A stretch of DNA of 64,000 nt from NCBI GenBank assembly GCA_022496185.1, contig WTXG01000174.1, positions 1-64,000 on the forward strand. Direction: 5' to 3'. The notes under the pieces were generated by a model. That model had not been told where the DNA came from. It worked only from the letters and a program-made list of their open reading frames with translations, and searched no databases. The stretch comes from Multifurca ochricompacta (Eukaryota; Basidiomycota; Agaricomycetes; Russulales; Russulaceae). Of this stretch, positions 40,786-52,509 are shown one piece after another; the first letter of the stretch is position 1, and each line of letters opens with the position of its first letter. A program made the position numbers and the translations under genes.

Positions 40786-41995
40786 AGTCATTGGGGGTGG
40801 CCACCAAGATGTTGTCCATATAGACCACTACTTCACCAGTGAGAATGAGATCATGGAAGATATGGTTCATCATAGACTGGAACATTGCTGGCAAATTTGT
40901 GAGCCCAAAGAACATAACATTTGGTTTGAACAGTCCTTGGTTTGTTTTGAATGCCGCTTTGCATTGGTCGCCCTCTTTGATCCTAACATTATTGTAGCCC
41001 CATCGCATGTCCATCTTTGAGAAAAGGGACTTATCCCTCATGGTGTCAATAAGCTCTGAGATAAGCGGCAGGGGGTAGGCGTTTTTCACAGTATGAGCAT
41101 TGATTCACTGGTAATCTTGGACTGGTCATAGCTTACCATCCTTCTTTTTGATAAAGAAGAAGGGCGAGGCATATTGTGACTTGGATGGGCAAATGTATCC
41201 TTTTGCCAGATGCTCCTCAAGGAACTCTGTCAGCGCCTTCTGTTCGGACTGGGACAGCAGATAAATTTTGCAATCTATTGCTGCCAGCGTATCAGGGAGC
41301 AGGTCTATGGCGTGATCCCAGGGTCGGGAGGGTGGAAAGCATTGTGACTCTTCTTCGGAGAACACCTTCCAATGCCTGTGATAGGTGCTTGGTACTACGT
41401 CCTCGTATGTCCTCTCTATCTGCCCCTGTACTGCCTTTTGGGCTAACTCTGACGCTTTGGTGGCATAACAGCAACCTGGGTCTTCTTCATCCGTACTTGT
41501 GGCTCTTATAACCGGGTGTCTGATCGCATAATCATAACCTATTGATGTAATGATGGTGGGGTATGAATCTTTATCCATCGTCGCATCAGCCCAATTGATC
41601 TTTGGTTCAAATGCAGCAAGCCATGGATATCCCAAGATAAGGTCCTCATCTCCTAGGTTGGTGACTAGGAAGTGAATGACCTTCATCGTCTCCCCAACTT
41701 GGATGTTCAGGTCAGTGTAATGTGTGATCTTTCCCACACAATTGGCCGTTCCATCAATATTCCAGATATTCTTTTCTTGGGGGAGAGTCAATATCCCCAG
41801 GCCTAAGGTTTTGATTAGTCGCAGACTAATAAAATTGTCTGTGGCTCCAGAGTCCACTAAAATGTCTCGGTCAGCCGTCCTCTGTGTAGTTTCGAAATGA
41901 ACTGGTATTTTCAATGATTTGAACTGACTAGTATACACAGAGGTGACATGGAGTGCTCGCGCCCAGGGTGATGGGGTAGAGCTTAACAAAAATCC
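40786..41995 (-). pseudogene. Element G pol: protease and RT start
   Basis: Open from the -1 overlap with gag. Protease 'DILVDSGATDNFISL' (about 41860) and 'DLILGYPWLAAFEPKINW'. 'KKDGKL' TGA 'PVQDY' at 41126. RT '[15 protein letters not shown]' and '[15 protein letters not shown]': the second catalytic Asp of YMDD is Asn (GAC to AAC, at a CpG). It continues after Pal-3. Confidence 0.88.
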
Positions 41996-43503
41996 TTCTT
42001 TGCAAACACTTTCTCAACGAGAATAGCACGCACTTCCTCACTCTCCTTCATCATATTCGCCCATATGTCTTGGGCCTTTTCTTCCTTAGTTCGTTTATCT
42101 ACAGCTGGTGGGTTATTGTGAACAGGGGCTGCAGGCGCAGTGGTTGCTTCTGTGACTCGTACCCCCTTCTTCGGGCAATCTCGGGACATATGCCCCTGCC
42201 CTTTGCAGCGGAAGCACCGCCCTTCCTTCATCAGTGTTTGTCGCTCATCTTCTGTGAGCATGGCCCTTGCCCTGACTCTGTCAGCTGAGGTATCCATAGC
42301 ATTAGGATCCCTCTGGGCAGCGTGCGTTGGTTTGACTCCAAATGCTGTCTTCCATTGTTCCCTAGTCTTTCCCTTCTTTGTATCGACCCCAAATCAAGTC
42401 TGGAAGTTGAGATAGTCCTGCTGCTGGTGTTGAGCAGCATCAACCCATTCGTCCCAATCATGAGGGTGGTGGAACTGAATGATGTTTTTGATGAGTGGGT
42501 TTGGCAATCCTTGAGAGAAGAGGTCCAAGGTTGCTTCCTCATCCATATCATAACCTGCTTGATTTGCCAGGCTTCGGAATTTTGCCACATAGGCGTCGAG
42601 GTCTCCCTTCTCCATCTGCAGGGACTTCAATTCCCTGGCTGCCTTCTGTTTTGCTTGTCCATCTGTGAATGCATCTTTGAACCTCTGGGCTATAGTCTCC
42701 CAAAGGCCTTCGCTGGTGGTACAGCATCCACTTTCTACCTGCTCATTCAGCCATTCAAGCTGTTCCATCATCCAGTCGTCAACTGCGTCACCCCTGATGA
42801 GCGATAGAAAGAGGTTGGCGCGTTGGAAAGGGTTGACGATTTGGGCAACGTCATGATTGAAGTTCTTGAATGTAGTGAACTCCAGCATAAATTTCTTGCT
42901 TTGGGAGCGGTCTCCTGTGAAGGTCTGGGGGAGGATCCCTGAGAGATGTCCAGACGGCGGAGGGATGTTCGGGATGACAGGGGGAGGAGGAGGAGGAGGA
43001 GGAGCGGGGTCAGGGAGTTGGGCAGCAATGGTAGACATGTTCTGGTGGAATGGGGTAACGGTATCAGAGGATTGTATCGATATCTGAGGAGTTGTCAAAG
43101 CAGGGGCTCTGATCGTGACAACTGCCAGTGCAACCAGGGGTGTAGACAAGGCTAATACTGGTGCATCTTCACTGTTTTCTTCGACGTATTCTTCTGGTTC
43201 TGAGTCGGTGATGATCGCAGGTGGGTTTTCTCTACACGGTCCAAGGCCAAACTCTGGTGGAGCAGGAGTGGTAGTAACCCATGAATGTTTACTCTCTGAG
43301 TATCAGATACAATACCAGACTCTCTTTTCGTCGTCATATTCTACCAGTTGGTATCTTCCGTCATGATAGACATAGTATCCAAACTCAGATTCAAAATCCT
43401 TCCAGACGGCAGAGCCAAGTGTCTGTTGTGAAAGATTATTCTCATCTCTGCAGTCGATGAGCTCTTCTTTGAACAAGGTCTGACTGCGGCTGGACGAAGC
43501 CAC
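41983..43503 (-). pseudogene. Element G gag
   Basis: One frame with TGAs at 43303 (where A still has CGA: 'WYRIRYSES') and 42394, and TAA at 41983-41985. Start 'VASSSRSQTLFKEELI' uses GTG as in A. Pro run, capsid 'TFTGDRSQSKKFMLEF' (42910) and 'DAYVAKFRSLANQAGY'; nucleocapsid knuckle 'CFRCKGQGHMSRDC' (42210); C-terminal helix 'AQDIWANMMKESEEVRAI'. The G GAT TTT heptamer is at 41995-41989. Confidence 0.87.
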
Positions 43504-43512
43504 AATGGGAGG

Positions 43513-43523
43513 AGACTCGACTT
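43513..43523 (-). promoter_or_regulatory. Element G self-priming primer-binding site
   Basis: AAGTCGAGTCT starts 2 nt after the 5' LTR end and is complementary to AGACTCGACTT at 43748-43758 in the LTR. Compared with A one base pair is changed on both sides (A-T to G-C), a compensatory change. Confidence 0.78.
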
Positions 43524-43525
43524 GA

Positions 43526-44112
43526 TGTTATGTCTGGTGCGGGATGTTCTACACGACTTGTGTGACAGTGTAACGTTCGTGATCAGGTAAGAAACCAATA
43601 AGGCCTCTTGGAGTAAAATGGGATGAGTCAAAGTCGAAGGGGCTGTTCCCTACAACGATGTTGAGTAGACAGGTGTCAGAAACACCGAGACAGATGAGTC
43701 AAGAGTTCAAAGGGGATGTCCAGAAGACAGGCACCAATGTATTCAATAAGTCGAGTCTGAGGTCTACAAGGTAGCTACAGCGGACTTATATACGTAACTC
43801 AGCAGGCGTCTACGAGATAAGAGTATGGAGTCAGGTGGACCCAAATATCCGAAAGCAGAGGGCGTAAAGCCTGGCTTCTGATAGGGAACTAAGTAAGTGT
43901 CCGATCATAAGATAAGGAGATAGCAAGATAAGAAGGGCAAGCATAGACAAATAGTATATACACAAGTCCAAACAACAGTCACGGGGATGGGAGCAGCACA
44001 TGTGAGGGGTCCCAGGAGGGAGATGTAATAAGGAAGTGCAACATCAGTGGGCGAGTGGGATCTCTGTTGGGGAGGGTAAAGAAAATAGGGCTGCTGGGCC
44101 CTGGTCATAACA
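43526..44112 (-). repeat. Element G 5' LTR (587 bp)
   Basis: TGTTATGACC...GACATAACA in element sense; TATATAAGTCCG near 43790. Outer flank AGTTG is the TSD. Confidence 0.92.
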
Positions 44113-44117
44113 AGTTG

Positions 44118-44907
44118 TCAGAGTCTGGGAATCCCTTCCACTTGATTAAGTAGTACAGCTTGCACCCTCAGCCTTTTCATACTGAGTCTAGAATGCACTC
44201 CACTTCCCACTCTGCTTCTCCATCAATAAGGTCCAGTGGGGGTCTCAGGAAGTTCTCCCCATGAATGGAGGTTTCCTTGTATGGGGTCAGGAGCTTGGCA
44301 TGGAAGATGGGATGGATCTTCCATTTCAGTGGCAACTGCAATTCATAGGACACATCTGACAGCTTCCTTTTGATCTGGAAGGGTCTGTGATGTTGGGGTG
44401 CTAACTTTGCTGTGGGGTGTGATGTGTGAACGTTCCTCCCTTCAAGCCACACCCAATCATTGGTCTGATAAGGTGTGAATGTGCTTGGCTGTGCAGATAA
44501 GAGTTGCTGCACCTTCATCAGGTTTTCATTGGCTGATTGTTGCAGCTCTTCCCATTGGCTTATTCATTGGGTTACTGACAGGACATTAGTAGGCTTATCT
44601 GTCCACATGGTGCGTGGGGTCCATCCCATGATAAGGGAAAATGGGGTAGCCTTTGTTGTCCCATTGGGCCACAAATTGTGGGCAAATTCTGCAGTTGAGA
44701 GCCATTCTACCCAATTGTCCTGCTGTCTGTTGCACCAGAACCAAAGATACTGTTCTAACCACTGGTTTGTCCATTCTGACTGTCCATCAGTCTGTGGGTG
44801 ATATGCTGTGGATATATTCTGTGTAATGTCCAAGGCCTTGCACAGAGCCCTTGCGAATGTCAATGTGAACTGGGTGTCTCGGTCAGATATGATCTTTTTG
44901 GGGAGTC
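44118..44907 (-). pseudogene. Element F pol: integrase core end to chromodomain
   Basis: 'GLPKKIISDRDTQF' with catalytic Asp, 'HPQTDGQSEWTN' with the catalytic Glu (44800), 'WCNRQQDNWVEWLSTAEFAH', then 'WLEGRNVHTSHPTAK', GPF and the chromodomain start 'EAEWEVECILDS'. Joins upstream to 55611 after removal of element C. Confidence 0.85.
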
Positions 44908-44912
44908 CATAG

Positions 44913-45814
44913 TGTAACGGGTGATGCTCCGTGTACACTTAGTAAGCAAGAAGGGCAAAGGTGAAAGTGACCTTTGTCGTTGGGCGTACCACGGAGGCAA
45001 ACGTCACGCGTCAAGTAATGATCGGAACTGTGTCACCCACTGTGGTTTTGCAACCACGATGACGGCGTTCTGAAACCGAAAGAAACTGCAGCCCCAAGAG
45101 GACAAGATCCAAAGGATTGAGTCACACAGGGAGGCAGAGTACCATTAGCACTATGTATTGAACTCGTGTAGACAGTTACTCACCTGCAGCCCCAAGAGGA
45201 CAAGATGGGGGCTACAGGCTGTTACAGAGGGTCTTATATACATTTCTCAGTGTAACGAGGTAAGCAGTAAGTGTAAGCAAGAATCAGCAAGTATCAGTCA
45301 GCTGTATTGCTGACTGAGCCTTATCTTTGTGATTCGTAAGCTGCTTTACTCTGCTGACTGATCATGCTCCACAATGTGATGTCATAATGACGTCATTGTG
45401 GAGTAGATAACTGATATGTAGTCTAGCCCTTAGGTCTGGAACACGTCTATCTACTGATACATGTGTTCTGTGCTAAAATTGGCCATGGCCCAACCTGGGC
45501 CCTTATCTAGAGCTCCACTTACCTAGAACCTTCTAGGCTGGACTCCTCTTATCTTGATAACAGCTCCACTTGGTCTAGAACCATCTAGACTGTGGGGCTT
45601 GCCTATTGTGGTAAACACAATAGAGAATCGACTTGTTATTGTTGAGTGGCTCTTGTGCTGACTAAGCAGCATGTGACTATTACATGTGACTCGGTCACAT
45701 GATCCATGTCATGACTACTTCCCATGATCACGTGTTGAGACTGCTGGGTAATCTTCCCACAGTCATGTGATCCAAAAGGGAGAAAAAAAGGAAAAATAAG
45801 GTAGAGCTGTGACA
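44913..45814 (-). repeat. Element C 3' LTR (902 bp)
   Basis: TGTCACAGCTCTACC...ATCACCCGTTACA in element sense. Polypurine tract CCTAGGAGGGGGGTAA at 45815-45830. TATATAAGACC near 45235. Two copies of CCCCAAGAGGACAAGAT lie downstream of it. Confidence 0.92.
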
Positions 45815-45849
45815 TTACCCCCCTCCTAGGGCGTAACGTCCTCATAAGC

Positions 45850-48298
45850 CTATAGAGTTGTGTGGGCTGCCAAGGGGCAGTGGCGAAGTGGATTGCAGCA
45901 ATCTTCCTAGGAGCTCCTGGGTTCTGTGTAGAACTTCTGAATGGAGTCCTGAGCATGGGTTAGATTCCGTTCCGGTTCCCACGTATCTTCGCCTTCTCCA
46001 TAACCCTTCCATGGATAAGGAACTTGAGTGTGCGACCAAACATTTTGCTATCTCTGATATGGTCCACTTTGTACTCTTCCTCACCATCTATGGTAATGGG
46101 GTCTGGTGGTGTGGGCATCAGCCCGTTAACGTCATTGCCGTTGTATAACAAGGCGGTCCACATGGAATATGTTGTGGACTTTCAGTGCTGGAGGCAAGTC
46201 CAACTTGTAATCCAGGTCGCTAAGTTTCTTCAGAACTTTAAATGGTCCTAACTGTTTGGGACCGAGCTTCTGGGACTGCTGGTGGATTTTAATGTGTTTG
46301 GACTGCAACCAGACATAATCTCCCTCCTTTGGGAAATTGTGCCCTGATTGAGCTTGATCACGAGTCATACGTGTCTTGCTAAGCCTCATAGCTGCCTCTG
46401 CGTTGCGTCGGGCAAGACGTAACTGTTGTAGGCGTTGGTCTAAGCTGGGGATGCCAGTGGCATGTCCACGGGGATAGTGAAGTCCGGGGTATACCCATAG
46501 AGTAATTCAAATGGGGTATGATCCGTTGCTGAGGACTTCCTCGTGTTTAATATGAACTCCGCTGTGGGAGTAGCTCATCCATCATCCTGTCTCTTGCCAA
46601 TGAAGAGTCGTAAATATTGTTCTATTTCTTGATTTTTATGCTCTGTCATGCCATTGGCTTGTGGATGATAGGCTGTGGTGAGACTACTGTTCACCCCTAA
46701 ATGCTTAGGGTGGCGCGCATGGTCCTTGCTGCAAACTGGGGACCCCTGTCACTGACAATACTTTTGGGGATCCCATGCAGAGGGAATACATGGTCAAAGT
46801 ATATTTTTCCCACGCCATCTGCTGTAATACCACTGGTGACTGGGAAAAGATGCACTTGCTTCATATAGTGATCCACTATTGTTAGGATCGCATCTTTCCC
46901 GGAAGAGGAAGGTAGCCCTGTGATCAGATCTACTCCGATCGTTTGCCAGGGTCCTTCTGGAATTCTAGTGGTTGCAGAGGGGCAACTGGGTGCTTATCCA
47001 TCCAATATCGCTGACATCGGTCGCATCCTTCGACATAGCACGTAATATATTGTGCCATTCTGGGCCACCAATAATAGCGTGATACCAACTCGATGGTCCC
47101 ATTCTTTCCAGGGTGACTGGCTGTAACCGAATCGTGACAATCCCGAATAATGTCTTTTCGGAGATCCGGTACATTGGGTACATAAAGTTTCCCTTTGTAG
47201 TAAACTAGGCCATCTTCTTCTTCCCAAAGGTTGACGCCATCTCTCAAGGCGCTGGGAGCAGTCTTGGTAAGGGTTTTTAATCCTTCTATGACTTCTGCTT
47301 CCCTGCTTCCTGCCTTTTTGATACGTTCCGTAAGGGGAGAACTATGTGGGCGATAATGTGCCCATGCCACACTAAGAAAGTGTTCCGGCTTGAGGACCTG
47401 GACTTGTTTGTTGTCCTCATTATCTAGCACCTGGTCTGCCGAAAATCGGCTTAAGGCGTCTGCTTGCATAAGGTGCCCCTTTTTGTATTGGATCGTGAAA
47501 TTGAATCTGCTCAGGTAGAGAGCCCATCATGCTTGACGTCTGGTGAGGTCTCGCATGGATCTCCACCATTCAATATTCTTGTGATCCGTTACTATTTCGA
47601 ACTGGAGAAGCCCTTCTAAGAAGTGGCGCCAGTCTTCTAGGGCGCGGATTATGCCGAGCATTTCCCTATCGTATATTTCATAATTTCTTTCTGCTTCCGA
47701 CATTGACTGTGATCGGAAGGCGATAGGGTGCCAAAGATTATCAGTGTGCTTTTGGGATAATATGCCTCCGGTGGCAAATCCCGAAGCGTCTGTTTCGACC
47801 CAGGTTGGGAGATCAGGATCGTAGATTGCCAAGATAGGCATCTGAATGAATCTCCTCTTTAAGGCATCGAAAGCTTCTTGCTGTGGTCTTTCCCACTGCC
47901 AGGGTTGATTTTTCTTTGTCAGGTCATGAAGTGGTCTGGCAATAATTGAGAACCCTTGTATAAAGCGTCTATAAAAATTGGCAAAGCCAATAAAGGCACA
48001 GACTTCTTTTAGGGTTTTCGGCGTTTGCCAGTCTTTGACCACTTGGACCTTCCCAGGGTCCATCCTGACTTGTCCCTCAGATATGATAAGTCCAAGGTAC
48101 TCCATGTGATCTTTATCGAAGTCGCACTTCTGAGGTTTCAAGAAGAGATCGTACTCTTCTAGTCGCTTTAGGACTTCTCTGACATCTTTTCTATGCTTCT
48201 CTGTATTTGGTGAGAAGACTAAAATGTCATCCATATATACAGCAACTTCCCCTTTTGCGATCATATCGGAGAAGATGGAATTCATAAATCCTTGGAAG
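45850..48298 (-). pseudogene. Element C pol: RT to chromodomain, decayed 3' half
   Basis: RT 'VAVYMDDILVFSPNTEKH' (48230), 'AFIGFANFYRRFIQGF'; RNase H 'WVETDASGFATGGILSQ' (47800), 'YDREMLGIIRAL'; TGA at 47525 after 'RDLTRRQA'. Integrase zinc region 'CHDSVTASHPGKNGT' with 'CDRCQRYW' (47020), then catalytic core in other frames (46930-46500) with stops. Linker 'YVWLQSKHIKIHQQSQ' and chromodomain 'EEEYKVDHIRDSKMFGR' (46080). The integrase core is the most damaged part. Confidence 0.85.
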
Positions 48299-48303
48299 GT
48301 GGC

Positions 48304-49210
48304 TGTAACGGGTGAAGCTCCGTGTACACTTAGAAACAGGAAGGGCAAAGAGAAATGACCTTAAGTCGTTGGGCGTACCGCGGAGGCAAACGTCACGCGT
48401 TAAGTAATGACCAGGAACTGTGTCACCCACTGTGGTTTTGCAACCACGATGACGGCGTTCTGAAACTGGAAGGAACTGCAGCCCCAAGAGGACAAGATCC
48501 AGAGGATCGAGTCACACAGGGAGGCAGGATACCATTAGCACTATGTATCGAACTCATGTAGACAGTTACTCACCTGCAGCCCCAAGAGGACAAGATGGGG
48601 GCTACAGGCTGTTACAGAGGGTCTTATATACATTTCTCAGTGTAACGAGGTAAGCAGTAGGTGTAAGCAAGAATCAGCAAGTATCAGTCAGCTGTATTGC
48701 TGACTGAGCCTTATCTCTGTGATTCGTAAGCTGCTTTACTCTGCTGACTGATCATGCTCCACAATGTGATGTCATAATGACGTCATTGTGGAGTAGATAA
48801 CTGATATGTAGTCTAGCCCTTAGGTCTGGAACACGTCTATCTACTGATACATATGATTCTGTGCTAAAATTGGCCATGGCCCAACCTGGGCCCTTATCTA
48901 GAGCTCCACTTACCTAGAACCTTCTAGGCTGGACTCTTCTTATCTTGATAACAGCTCCACTAGGTCTAGAACCATCTTAGACTGTGGAGCCTTGCCTATT
49001 GTGGTAAACACAATAGAGAATCGACTTGTTATTGTTGAGTGGCTCTTGTGCTGACTAAGCAGCATGTGACTTATTACATGTGACTCGGTCACATGATCCA
49101 TGTCACGACTACATTCCCATGATCACGTGTTGAGACTGCTGGGTAACTTCCCACGGTCATGTGATCCAAAAGGGAGAAAAATAAAGGAAAAATAAAGTAG
49201 AGCCGTGACA
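48304..49210 (-). repeat. Solo LTR H (907 bp) in element C RT
   Basis: Same family as the C LTRs, same orientation, with TSD GTGGC (48299-48303, 49211-49215). It splits the RT just after 'YFGLTNSPAT'; the reading resumes at 'TFQGFMNSIFSDM'. A C-family element thus inserted into a C copy and then lost its interior by LTR recombination. Confidence 0.95.
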
Positions 49211-49215
49211 GTGGC

Positions 49216-50418
49216 GGGGCTATTTGTTAATCCAAAATACATTACACGTGGCTCAAAGAGACCACGGTTGGTGGAAAATGCCGCTTTGTATTCGTCTCCT
49301 TCCTTTATCCGGATGTTATGATATCCCCATCGTACATCCATTTTGGTAAAGATCTTTGCACCCTTAAGTCGATTGATAATGTCGACTGCAAGTGGAAGTG
49401 GATATTTGTTTTTGACAGTAATATCGTTCAAAGGTCTGTAGTCTTGGATGAGACGGATTTTCCCATCCTTTTTCTTTATGAAGAATACAGGTACCGCCAT
49501 CGGAGATTTAGATGGTACGATATACCCTTTCTGGAGATGCTCTTCCAGAAACTTGTCCAGTTCTACCTGCTCATTTGGTGACATGGGATAGACTTTGGCT
49601 TTCCATTGGGTCTTCGACCCAGGCACAATGTCTATAGTATGGTCCCATGGTTGGTGCTGAGGGAGTCTTTGGGATTCTTCTTCTGAGAAGACCCGTGCGA
49701 AGTCTCTATATGGTGGAGGTACCAAATCTTCAAAAGATTTTCCTTCCGTACGAGTTAGGTAATCTTTTGCGTAGGCTTCTTGTGAATAAGTGAAGCCTGC
49801 ACAACACCATAATTCGTCGGTGGTACAGTCCAAGACTCCGTCTTTTACAAATTGTCGGCATTCTAATCTGTTTGCCGATATTTGCTCTACTCCTGCAAAC
49901 CAGTCGCTTTCGTCCTCCATGAGGATGTCTTTCTCAATGGAGTCTTGCAGGGTGACTTCGCCCCTTTCCCAATTAATAGAAGGATTGCTGTATTTTAACC
50001 ATGGAAGTCCGAGTATGACCTTCTCTGGTCCTAGACTTGTGACCAGGAATCGGTGTTTTTCTACCCTTGACCCTATAGTGACTAAAAGGGTAACTGTGTG
50101 GGTAATATCTCCGGCTATATTATGACTGCCATCGATGTTGTGTACTCGAATTGGGTCTTCCAATGGTTCTAGAAGCATCTTCTTTTGGGTGGCGAACTTA
50201 TAGTCCAGGAACATGGCTGTTGCTCCTGAATCTATCATAGCCGCTACAGTGGTGCTTTTGTTTCGTCCTTCGAGAGTGACGTAAATATGGAAATGCTGAT
50301 CGTATTTATTTATTACTGGTAACATGCAGGAATCGATTTTTTCTTCTTTTTCAATTTTATCAAGTAAGAAGTGAACCCTACTATGAACATGAGAGGAAGC
50401 ACTAATAACATTGTTCAT
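49216..50418 (-). pseudogene. Element C pol: protease and RT start
   Basis: About 400 open codons. Starts 'MNNVISASSHVHSRVHF'; the ATG overlaps the gag stop as ATGA. Protease 'VAAMIDSGATAMFLDY' (50240), 'VILGLPWLKYSNPSINW'. RT 'KKDGKIRLIQDYRPLND' (49470; here the arginine codon is intact), 'FTKMDVRWGYHNIRI', ending 'YFGLTNSPAT' at solo LTR H. No internal stop. Confidence 0.9.
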
Positions 50419-52509
50419 CTCACAAGCAGATGTAAATATGATCGAGTCATCCAGTCAGTCTCAGAAACAGCACATATATCCGCTTCTTGGTTGCGGCTAC
50501 ATCCGAAGAAGCCACTAAAAACTTGCTTCAGAGCTTTGATTTGGGCCTTGAGGTCAGCCACCTGCTTCAGGAGCTCTGAGTTGTCACTATTGGCGGGCGC
50601 GTTACCCTTTTTGGAGGTCGAGCTAGCATTAGCAGCCTGGGTAGGCTGGGTGCTTGCTGCGGCAGCTTGAGGAGCTGCAGATGCCTGGCTATCAGAGCCA
50701 GCGACTTTTGCTGCTTTGGGCTTTCCAGCCCATTTTTGGTAACAACCTGTGGCAATATGCCCTTTTCTTCCACAGTGATTGCAGATTTGCTCTTTGTGGT
50801 TGCTGTTCGCCCAAGTATGGGCACTGCTTCCACATCCCATGCACTTTCCTTTAAAGGCAGCTTTGTAATCATAAAAGCTTTTCTTTCCAGACCCTGTTTG
50901 TTGCTGTTTGGAGGCATCGATCTCCATAGCATTTGGGTCTTTTCGGTGCTGGGTTGGTTCAGGGAGAACTTCTCCCTTCTTTTCTGCTTCTCTTGGCGTA
51001 ATCTTTGGTCGATTAGCTGAGCAGACGTGAAGAGTGTCTGCATATCTGTGGGTTGTACCGGCATAATGGCTAAGGTGTCTTTGATTTTGCCGGAAAGGCC
51101 ATCGTAGAACCGATGAAAAGGTCACGGTCCGACCATCTGGTTTGAGGTGAATGCTCGTCGAAGTGAGCTTTGTATTCTGCCACGCTGTGGCGTCCTTGTT
51201 GGATTTTCTTCAGTGCTGATCGCGCTGCTTCTCCAATGTCGTGCAGTATAAACCGCGAAGTAAATGCCTGTTCGAAGTTACCCCAATTCGCTGAAAAGGG
51301 AATAACTCCGTTTTTTAATTGCTCCAAATGTGGCAGAGCCCATGTTTGTGCGTCTCCAGTCATTAAATTCAAGACCGCCAAGATCCAATCTGCATCCCTC
51401 TTGGACCAGTTGGTTGTCGTGGGGTCATAGTCGTTCAAGTTCCGCTTTTGGTTCCATCCCCAGTTATGGAATGCAGCCAGGAAATGCCTGGCGTCAGCCG
51501 AATTTCCCTTTCCATCCCAGGAAGCAGGTCGAGCAACGGAAGAATCTTTTCCGGAGCCAACTGTCTGGGGAGGGGTTGGCTGTCCAAGCTGCTGGACCAC
51601 TATTTGGACGTCCGCGGAGAGCTGTGTGATGGCGGCCATCATGGCGCCCATCATATTACGAAGCTCTGCCGGTGTCATTGTAAGTGGGGTCTGCGCTGGC
51701 GGCGGGGGATTGGTACTGGGTCCACTGGGCCCGGTTGTGGGAGCGGTGCTAGCCATAGGACTAGTAGGACTATTCTGTCTGGCTGGAGGAGTGTCGCGAC
51801 GAGTAGGAGTGCTGGAATCGGAAGGAGTGGAATTAGAAGAAGTAATATCAGGTACACCAGCTTGACGGAGTAATTCGTCAGATAACTGGGAAGCTAAATT
51901 CCTGATAAACTGTTGTTCTTCTAGTTCTGCTTCGATTGCAGGGGAGATTAAATTTTCTATAGGCGACGGTGCTCGGCTAGGTAATCGAGAGGGTCTAGCG
52001 GAGTGGGAGTATGGAGGGTTGGGTGTTCTAGAACTTCTAGAAGCCACCGTTCAGTCGGTCAGATATTCTAATTCTGACCCAAGTTCTTCTTCTTCTTCTT
52101 CTTCCCACTCAGTGGCGCGTGTGACAAGGTCGGTGACCGTTACTTCTGTACCGGGGAGATACCAGTTGCCAAAAAGCTCTCTAAGTTCGGCCTCGGCAGA
52201 CGGGTGGTGGTGTAAACGTTCAGTTATTTCGTTTAACCAGTTGCACACCAGTCTGTCGCGGTAAAGATAAATGTCCCGTTCGTCCTCGAAGCTTTCTTCA
52301 ACGATGTTGTTGGCTTCGCGGAGAGTAGGGGAAGTGGAGAGAGCGCCTTCTGACCCTTCTATAGTAGAAGAGGCGGGTGTGGCAAAATGTTCTTCTTGGT
52401 TGTTATCCCAACGGTAGTGATATGCGAGATCGAAGGAGACTGTCGAGGGAAGATTGTTGAAAGTGAAAGGGAAGTCAGGGTGTTGCGGAAGAATGTTCTC
52501 CGCAGTCAC
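50415..52509 (-). pseudogene. Element C gag
   Basis: N-terminal acidic part 52509-52051 ('DERDIYLYRDRLVCNWL', poly-Glu run), TGA at 52051, then in the same frame 'SSRTPNPPYSHSARPSR' to a Pro/Thr/Ser-rich linker and the capsid domain (51550-51130: 'RPASWDGKGNSADARHFL', 'AWALPHLEQL'-like). A frameshift near 51115 leads to the nucleocapsid: 'CMGCGSSAHTW' and the knuckle 'CNHCGRKGHIATGC' (50790). C-terminal helix 'LLKQVADLKAQIKALKQV'. Stop TGA at 50415-50417 overlaps the pol ATG. Confidence 0.83.

Larger units (their letters stand above)
13640..44112 (-). mobile_element. Gypsy element G, full length, nested in F
   Basis: TSD AGTTG at 13635-13639 and 44113-44117; LTRs 587 bp each. After removing A, J, D and Pal-3 it is 7483 bp with gag, pol (protease, RT, RNase H, integrase, chromodomain) and ORF3. 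It lies in F at the end of the chromodomain. LTRs differ at roughly 16 sites by eye, mostly transitions, so this is an old copy. RT has YMDN in place of YMDD and there are several in-frame TGAs, so it is not autonomous. Confidence 0.92.

Noticed and set aside
44913..49210. Element C ending at 49210 with LTR H as its 5' LTR
   Set aside because: H has its own GTGGC duplication and splits the RT frame; the true 5' LTR is at 53277-55605, which pairs with the 3' LTR through CATAG.
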